This document shows, piece after piece, positions 29,190-33,776 of a stretch of 33,776 nt of DNA. This DNA is from Anaerolineae bacterium (lineage in GTDB: Bacteria > Chloroflexota > Anaerolineae > Anaerolineales > Villigracilaceae), in NCBI GenBank assembly GCA_018645405.1, contig JABGOQ010000138.1:1-33776 (forward strand). The letters run 5' to 3'. The notes below the pieces were generated by a model. It made no database searches, was not told the origin of the DNA, and saw only the letters and a list, made by a program, of their open reading frames with translations. The first letter of the stretch is position 1. Every line of letters starts with the position of its first letter. A program made the translations under genes and the position numbers.

Positions 29190-32100
29190 ATGTTAAATCC
29201 TGATTTCATCCACGAACTCCAGCGTGCCACTCTTGGCGATTTTCGCGCCGACCCTGTCACCCGCACCCTCTACAGCACCGACGCCTCCATTTATCAAATC
29301 ACCCCTAAGGCGGTTTTCATCCCGCGCCACCAAGAAGATTTGCACGCGGCAGTGGAGATTTCAGCCAAATACGGGATTCCGATTTTGCCGCGCGGCTCTG
29401 GGTCATCGTTAGCGGGGCAGGCGGTGGGGGATGCCCTGATTTTGGATTTGTCACGTTATCTCGACAGAATACTGGATGTGGATCCCGAATCCCGCACCGC
29501 GATTGTAGAACCAGGCGTGACGCTCTCGGATTTGAACTTGGTCGTTGGCAAAATGGGCTTGGGATTCGGTCCCGACCCTGCCTCTGCCGACCGCGCCACG
29601 ATGGGCGGCGTGATTGGCAATAACGCCACCGGCGCACACTCTATTCGCTATGGCATGGCCGCCGACCACCTCCTCAGCACCGATGTGATTTTGGCAGATG
29701 GTGCCCTCGCAACTTTTGATGAAAAAACGTTTGAGAGAGCCGAGCAGCTTGCAGAAGATGCCCAAGAAACCTCTTCTTTTGAATTTTCTTCCTCCATTCC
29801 TCCCGTCAACCTCGAAGCGACCATTTATTCTGCCGCTCTCCACATCCGCAAGCAATATAATCAAGAAATTCGTCAAAGATGGGTGAAAACTTGGAGAAAC
29901 ACATCGGGTTACAGATTGAATTATCTCCTCTCCTGGTCGCCAAGCCGTCCGCCGCAATGGGAAGCTGAAAACTATCCCAACCTTAAACCTTCAACCTTAA
30001 ACTTTGCCCCTCTCATGGCTGGGTCTGAAGGGACACTCGCTGTCATTCGCAAAATGACCGTCAATCTCGTTCCCGTACTCAAAGAGAAGGTTTTGGTCGT
30101 CATTCCATTTAGGAGCATCGTTGAAGCCGTTGAAGCTGTCCCCGAGATTTTAGAGAAAAACCCATCTGCTGTAGAGTTGTTTCCGAAAACCCTGATTGAT
30201 TTAGCGCGCGAAGTCCCCGCTTACGCACCCTTGATTAAGTCTATCGGCGATTTTTCTGCCGAAATACTTGTTGTTGAGTTTGCTGGTGATAATCTCGAAT
30301 CTCTGGAAAAGCAGGCAAAAGCATTAGGCAATAACTTAATCGTTGGCGATAAAAAAACACAATCAAATATCTGGAAAGTCCGCAAAGTCGGGCTGGGCAT
30401 CTTGTCTACATCCACAAGCTCAACGCGCGGCGTAACCTTCATCGAAGATTGTGCTGTCCCAGTTGAGAAATTAGGCGATTATGTCCGCGGCATGGAATCA
30501 ATTTTTAAGCGACATAAAACCGAAGGCGTTTTCTACGCCCACGCCTCGGCGGGATGCCTCCACATGCGCCCTGTCCTAAATCTACAATCCGTGCGTGGAC
30601 GAGAAGAATTACGCGAAATTGCTGAAGCTGCGTTAAGTCTCGTCCTCAGCCTTGGCGGCGCGATGACCGGCGAACACGGCGACGGTCTCTCTCGCTCAGA
30701 ATTCCTAGAGAAAATTTACGGGGAAGAAATTAGCGATGCTTTCCGTGTCTTGAAGTTGGCTGCTGATCCAAATAATTTGCTCAATCCCGGCAAAATTGTT
30801 TCTCCCTTAGCAATGGATAAGAATTTGCGTTATGGCGCAGATTATTCCGTTAAACCCTTCGCAGACCCCGTTTTAGACTTCTCGTCGCAGGGCGGATTGG
30901 TAAATGCTATCGAAAATTGTAACGGTGCAGGCGTTTGCCGAAAATTTGACGGCACAATGTGTCCCAGCTTCCAAGCTACACGCGAAGAAAGCCACGCCAC
31001 GCGCGGGCGAGCAAATTTATTGCGGGCTTTCATCTCTGGGGAGAATTTAAACGTGAAGGAGCGAAGTACGTCAAGTTTTAAAAATTTAAAAAGTTTTTCT
31101 TCGCACTCTTCGCGACTTCGCGGTTCATTTTTACTTGAAGAAGCTGTTGCTAACTCCCTCGACCTCTGCCTCGCCTGTAAGGGATGCAAATCTGAATGTC
31201 CCTCTGGTGTGGATATGGCGAAGTTGAAATATGAATTTACGAATCATTATTACAAATCGCACCCTCATAAATTGCGAGATTATCTCTTTGGCTATATTGG
31301 CATCTTAGCGAAACTTGGTGCGCCTTTTGGTGGAGTAGCAAATCAGGTATTAGGTAATCGGGTGATCGGGGATTGGGCGAAATTTTTTTTGAGTATTTCT
31401 CAAGAACGTACTCTTCCAAAGTTTCAAAAAATAGAAAGCGGAAAGCAGAAAGTGGAAGGTGCATCACCATCCACCGTCCACCATCCACCGTCTACTGTCA
31501 TATATTTACCTGACCCCTTTACCCGCTATTTTGAGCCAGAGATAGAGCAAGCGACACTAAAGCTTCTTCGCGCGGCAGGGTTGCACGTCATTGCCTTGCC
31601 TATTCTTGGTGCAGGCAGGACGTTGATATCCAAAGGTTTTCTTGAGCAGGCGAAAAAACACGCTCAGAAAGTACGAGATGAGATCAAGAAAATTGATTCT
31701 GAAGGAAAATGTCCCGTCTTAGGCGTAGAGCCTTCGGAGATATACACGCTCAAAGATGAATACCTCGACTTTTTTCCCAACGACGGAGAGATGCAAGCCT
31801 TAAACCAGCGCACTTATTTTGTAGACGAGTTTTTATTGCGTGAAGCGAGTGATGGCGAAAATTACATCATGCGCATAGCCAGATTGATAAGACAAGAAAA
31901 TAATCATAACCAACTTGCTGAGAATATATCTCTGCAAGCAGAAACAAAATCCGCGCAATCCGTGAAATCCGTGGCAAAACTCTCGAAAATCTCCCTACAT
32001 GGACACTGCTACCAAAAAGCACGCCCTCCCGTAGATGATGGCCTCCCTGTCGGGCAAGAAGCCACCGCCGAGATGCTCCGTGCGGTGGGCTACGAAGTAG

Positions 32101-32342
32101 AAATTATCCCCTCTGGGTGTTGCGGGATGGCAGGCTCCTTCGGCTACGAAGAAGAGCATTATGAACTTTCGATGCAAGTGGGGGAGTTGATTTTGTTTCC
32201 AGCAATTCGTCAAAAGGTGGCATTAAACGGAACCAAGTCTATCGCCGCACCAGGGACATCTTGCCGGGAGCAAATTAAGGATGGCGTAGGGATTGCGGCA
32301 ACTCATCCGCTGGTATTGGTTGCGTCTCTGTTCGGAGGCTGA
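29190..32342 (+). CDS. FAD-linked oxidase / Fe-S reductase fusion (GlcD-GlcF, D-2-hydroxyacid dehydrogenase type)
   Basis: A 1050-residue fusion. The FAD_binding_4 domain has PRGSGSSLAGQAVG (67-80) and GGVIGNNATGAHSIRYG; the FAD-oxidase C domain follows (about 280-560, with GGAMTGEHGDG). Then come a dicluster ferredoxin domain (CNGAGVC at about 577, MCPS, CLACKGCKSECP at 660-671) and CCG-type cysteine domains (GHCYQKARPP at about 937, PSGCCGMAGSFGYE at about 976). It would oxidise a D-2-hydroxyacid such as D-lactate, glycolate or 2-hydroxyglutarate and feed electrons to the respiratory chain. ATG 29190 fits the family start; no SD is clear. It is somewhat longer than usual because of at least four word-like repeat tracts. 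Its 3' end overlaps the convergent GGDEF gene by 68 bp. Confidence 0.93.
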   Translation: MLNPDFIHELQRATLGDFRADPVTRTLYSTDASIYQITPKAVFIPRHQEDLHAAVEISAKYGIPILPRGSGSSLAGQAVGDALILDLSRYLDRILDVDPESRTAIVEPGVTLSDLNLVVGKMGLGFGPDPASADRATMGGVIGNNATGAHSIRYGMAADHLLSTDVILADGALATFDEKTFERAEQLAEDAQETSSFEFSSSIPPVNLEATIYSAALHIRKQYNQEIRQRWVKTWRNTSGYRLNYLLSWSPSRPPQWEAENYPNLKPSTLNFAPLMAGSEGTLAVIRKMTVNLVPVLKEKVLVVIPFRSIVEAVEAVPEILEKNPSAVELFPKTLIDLAREVPAYAPLIKSIGDFSAEILVVEFAGDNLESLEKQAKALGNNLIVGDKKTQSNIWKVRKVGLGILSTSTSSTRGVTFIEDCAVPVEKLGDYVRGMESIFKRHKTEGVFYAHASAGCLHMRPVLNLQSVRGREELREIAEAALSLVLSLGGAMTGEHGDGLSRSEFLEKIYGEEISDAFRVLKLAADPNNLLNPGKIVSPLAMDKNLRYGADYSVKPFADPVLDFSSQGGLVNAIENCNGAGVCRKFDGTMCPSFQATREESHATRGRANLLRAFISGENLNVKERSTSSFKNLKSFSSHSSRLRGSFLLEEAVANSLDLCLACKGCKSECPSGVDMAKLKYEFTNHYYKSHPHKLRDYLFGYIGILAKLGAPFGGVANQVLGNRVIGDWAKFFLSISQERTLPKFQKIESGKQKVEGASPSTVHHPPSTVIYLPDPFTRYFEPEIEQATLKLLRAAGLHVIALPILGAGRTLISKGFLEQAKKHAQKVRDEIKKIDSEGKCPVLGVEPSEIYTLKDEYLDFFPNDGEMQALNQRTYFVDEFLLREASDGENYIMRIARLIRQENNHNQLAENISLQAETKSAQSVKSVAKLSKISLHGHCYQKARPPVDDGLPVGQEATAEMLRAVGYEVEIIPSGCCGMAGSFGYEEEHYELSMQVGELILFPAIRQKVALNGTKSIAAPGTSCREQIKDGVGIAATHPLVLVASLFGG
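29979..30006. repeat. Word-like repeat tract in the oxidase gene (1)
   Basis: AACCTTAAACCTTCAACCTT and the bases after it encode NLKPSTLNF in a loop of the FAD domain (about residues 264-272). It is nearly the same wording as the intergenic tract 23418-23445. Confidence 0.6.
31044..31130. repeat. Word-like repeat tract in the oxidase gene (2)
   Basis: A low-complexity tract with recurring CTTCGC and TTTAAAAA words encodes a Ser/Lys/Phe-rich insert (about residues 619-647) between the two ferredoxin cysteine motifs, where the family has a short linker. Confidence 0.6.
31431..31499. repeat. Word-like repeat tract in the oxidase gene (3)
   Basis: A polypurine run of GAAAGC/GGAAAG words is followed by repeated CCATCCACCGT words. 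It encodes a polar insert (about residues 748-770) between the ferredoxin and CCG domains. Confidence 0.65.
31948..31973. repeat. Word-like repeat tract in the oxidase gene (4)
   Basis: Three tandem variants of AATCCGYG encode SAQSVKSV-like residues in a linker just before the second CCG motif. Confidence 0.55.
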
Positions 32343-33765
32343 TCCGAATACGATTCTTCCCCGCTTCTTTGGCATTATACATGGCTTCATCAGCTGCTTT
32401 TAGAAGGCTATTTATACTGCCATTATGTGGATATAAGCTAATCCCGATGCTGGCAGATGCATGGGCTGGTTTTCCTTCGATGTTGAAAGGCGTAGAAACT
32501 GAAGATGCAATATTTTTAGCTATTTTTTTAGCGTTTTCAGGTGTTTTTATATCTCTTAGCAAAGCGACAAATTCATCGCCGCCAAAACGGGCAATGACAT
32601 CATTTTCGCGCGTAGTATTTCTTAAACGTTGAGAGAGTGCTCGTAAAAACTTATCCCCAGCAAGATGACCGTATTGATCATTAATTTCTTTGAAATTATC
32701 AAGATCAAGAAAAAGAAGGGCAAAAGTTTGTCTTTTTTCTTTTGCCTCTTTTATCGTAAGTTCGACATGCTCATAGAACATTTCTTTATTAGGTAGTTTT
32801 GTCAAATTATCGTGCATAGCAAGTTGGTAGAGCGTTTTTTCTTTTTCCTTTTCTTTTGTAATATCTGCGATAATTCCGGCATGATGACTTAATTTCCCAT
32901 AGCTATCATAAATTGCATTGATGTTAATCCGCAAAAAATAAGCCTCACCCGCTTTATTGCGGCTCCAGAGTTCTCCTTGCCAAGAGCCTTTTTGCGCTAA
33001 CTCTATTGGCATTTGTGTGGCAAGTTCTCTATTTGATGTCAAAGAGGGGAAAACCTCGTTAATATTTTTGCCAATAACATCTTCTTTATAACCGGTTATT
33101 TCAGTAAATGCGATATTAAAAAATTGTACTTTTCCTTTTTTGTCTGTTGCAATTACGCCCTCTGTTGTGTTTTCAAAGATATTTTTGGTCAATTTTCTAA
33201 GATACTCGGCATCTTTTTCTTTTGCCATATTGCGAAAAATGCTGCGAGTAGAAATGCCTTTTCCTCCCTGAATTTGAAGGTTTGTACTCCCTTTTAGGTA
33301 AATCGGCTCGCCGCTTTTACTCAATAAAAGAGTTTCTGTATCTGCACTTTTTTTCTCTTTCTTAAAAAGAGCATCGAAGAGAGTTTTGCAACCTTCAAGG
33401 TGATCTGGGTGCACAAGATCAAAAAGATTAAGGCGCAGTGCCTCTTTTTTTGAGTAGCCGAGCGTTTTTTGCCAAGCTTTGTTCACAAAAAGAAAACGCC
33501 CTTTAGGATCAACAATTTGAACAATAAGATCGACATTATTAATAAAATCTCGCATCCGTTCTCGGCTTGCATGCAAACGGGCATTACCTAAATAAATAGC
33601 CAGCCCGCTAATGCCTCCAAAAAGAACAGGGACAACAAAGCCACTTGCCCTCAAGCTATAAGGCAGCCCAAGCATATTTTTCTGAAAAAGAGAAAAAAAA
33701 CTTAAAAACATAGCCCCACTCATAAATGAGCCAATTATTTTGTATACTTGCTCTATTTTTTGCAT
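32275..33765 (-). CDS. Membrane-anchored PAS-PAS-GGDEF diguanylate cyclase
   Basis: A 496-residue protein. Two transmembrane helices (about 8-28 and 42-60) leave almost no periplasmic domain. Two PAS domains follow (about 72-185 and 190-305), then GGDEF (about 315-480). The active-site motif is intact, RFGGDEF (393-399), with an inhibitory RxxD site (R386, D389) five residues before it. It would make cyclic di-GMP and be product-inhibited. There is no EAL domain. The last 22 codons lie over the 3' end of the convergent oxidase gene, so the tail after the GGDEF fold is probably non-conserved. No clear SD before the ATG. Confidence 0.94.
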   Translation of the reverse strand: MQKIEQVYKIIGSFMSGAMFLSFFSLFQKNMLGLPYSLRASGFVVPVLFGGISGLAIYLGNARLHASRERMRDFINNVDLIVQIVDPKGRFLFVNKAWQKTLGYSKKEALRLNLFDLVHPDHLEGCKTLFDALFKKEKKSADTETLLLSKSGEPIYLKGSTNLQIQGGKGISTRSIFRNMAKEKDAEYLRKLTKNIFENTTEGVIATDKKGKVQFFNIAFTEITGYKEDVIGKNINEVFPSLTSNRELATQMPIELAQKGSWQGELWSRNKAGEAYFLRININAIYDSYGKLSHHAGIIADITKEKEKEKTLYQLAMHDNLTKLPNKEMFYEHVELTIKEAKEKRQTFALLFLDLDNFKEINDQYGHLAGDKFLRALSQRLRNTTRENDVIARFGGDEFVALLRDIKTPENAKKIAKNIASSVSTPFNIEGKPAHASASIGISLYPHNGSINSLLKAADEAMYNAKEAGKNRIRISLRTETQPIPADELPQSLRHP

Positions 33766-33776
33766 AAATAGATTAT

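Noticed and set aside
30917..30965. Loss of a cluster cysteine (CNGAGVC) as evidence of an inactive Fe-S domain
   Set aside because: Related FAD/Fe-S fusion proteins, as I recall them, also have a non-Cys residue at this position, so it is probably normal for the family.
1..33776. tRNA, rRNA, CRISPR array or transposase genes
   Set aside because: Read through both strands without finding cloverleaf with a TTC loop, regularly spaced repeats, or transposase motifs; a covariance scan was not possible here.

Overview
The window looks like a bacterial chromosome of moderate GC, most plausibly Chloroflexota, class Anaerolineae. This is inferred from gene content and from dispersed short intergenic repeat tracts, not from a marker gene. 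I found no rRNA, tRNA, CRISPR array, transposase or integrase. Genes are densely packed, most starts have a Shine-Dalgarno (SD) sequence, and several good promoters and terminators are visible.

Layout. (1) 1-1500: an AT-rich accessory segment with a truncated gene at the left edge and a methyltransferase gene, flanked by two direct copies of an approximately 80-bp repeat with attC-like boxes. This resembles an integron cassette. (2) 1569-5752, minus strand: operon rel (ppGpp synthetase/hydrolase), moeA, a VKOR-type thiol oxidoreductase and a small acidic Cys protein. (3) 5762-9716: SAM by-product recycling. mtnA and a mycobacterial-type adenosine kinase face ahcY across a terminator and an unusual branched inverted-repeat element. 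mtnA and rel fire divergently from a palindromic promoter region. (4) 9713-12538: a methyltransferase, a GNAT acetyltransferase and a lipid pair (PlsC-like acyltransferase, diacylglycerol kinase-like). (5) 12615-20485, minus strand: molybdenum hydroxylase genes, comprising a fused FAD/[2Fe-2S] subunit, a small membrane protein, the molybdopterin subunit, an alpha/beta hydrolase, a DUF1361 membrane protein, YqeB-like and a YqeC-MocA fusion. With moeA this suggests a cytosine-dinucleotide, perhaps selenium-dependent, Mo hydroxylase. (6) 20551-26283: a conserved unknown protein, class II aldolase, SGNH hydrolase, NUDIX, a soluble histidine kinase with a cyclic-nucleotide-type sensor domain, a lipoprotein hydrolase and a PF04008 adenosine-specific kinase family protein. 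(7) 26319-33765: a HIT protein, two tandem paralogous FAD oxidoreductases, a giant FAD/Fe-S oxidase (GlcD-GlcF type) and a PAS-PAS-GGDEF diguanylate cyclase.

The most unusual signals are: the cassette-like segment at the left end; a 162-bp nested inverted-repeat element at 7932-8093; word-like short repeats that occur between genes and also inside linkers of several proteins; a perfect 23-bp inverted repeat inside a lipoprotein linker; a divergent rel/mtnA promoter built on a perfect palindrome; a terminator hairpin in the mtnA leader; and a Rel enzyme that combines an intact hydrolase centre with the EXDD synthetase motif of monofunctional RelA.
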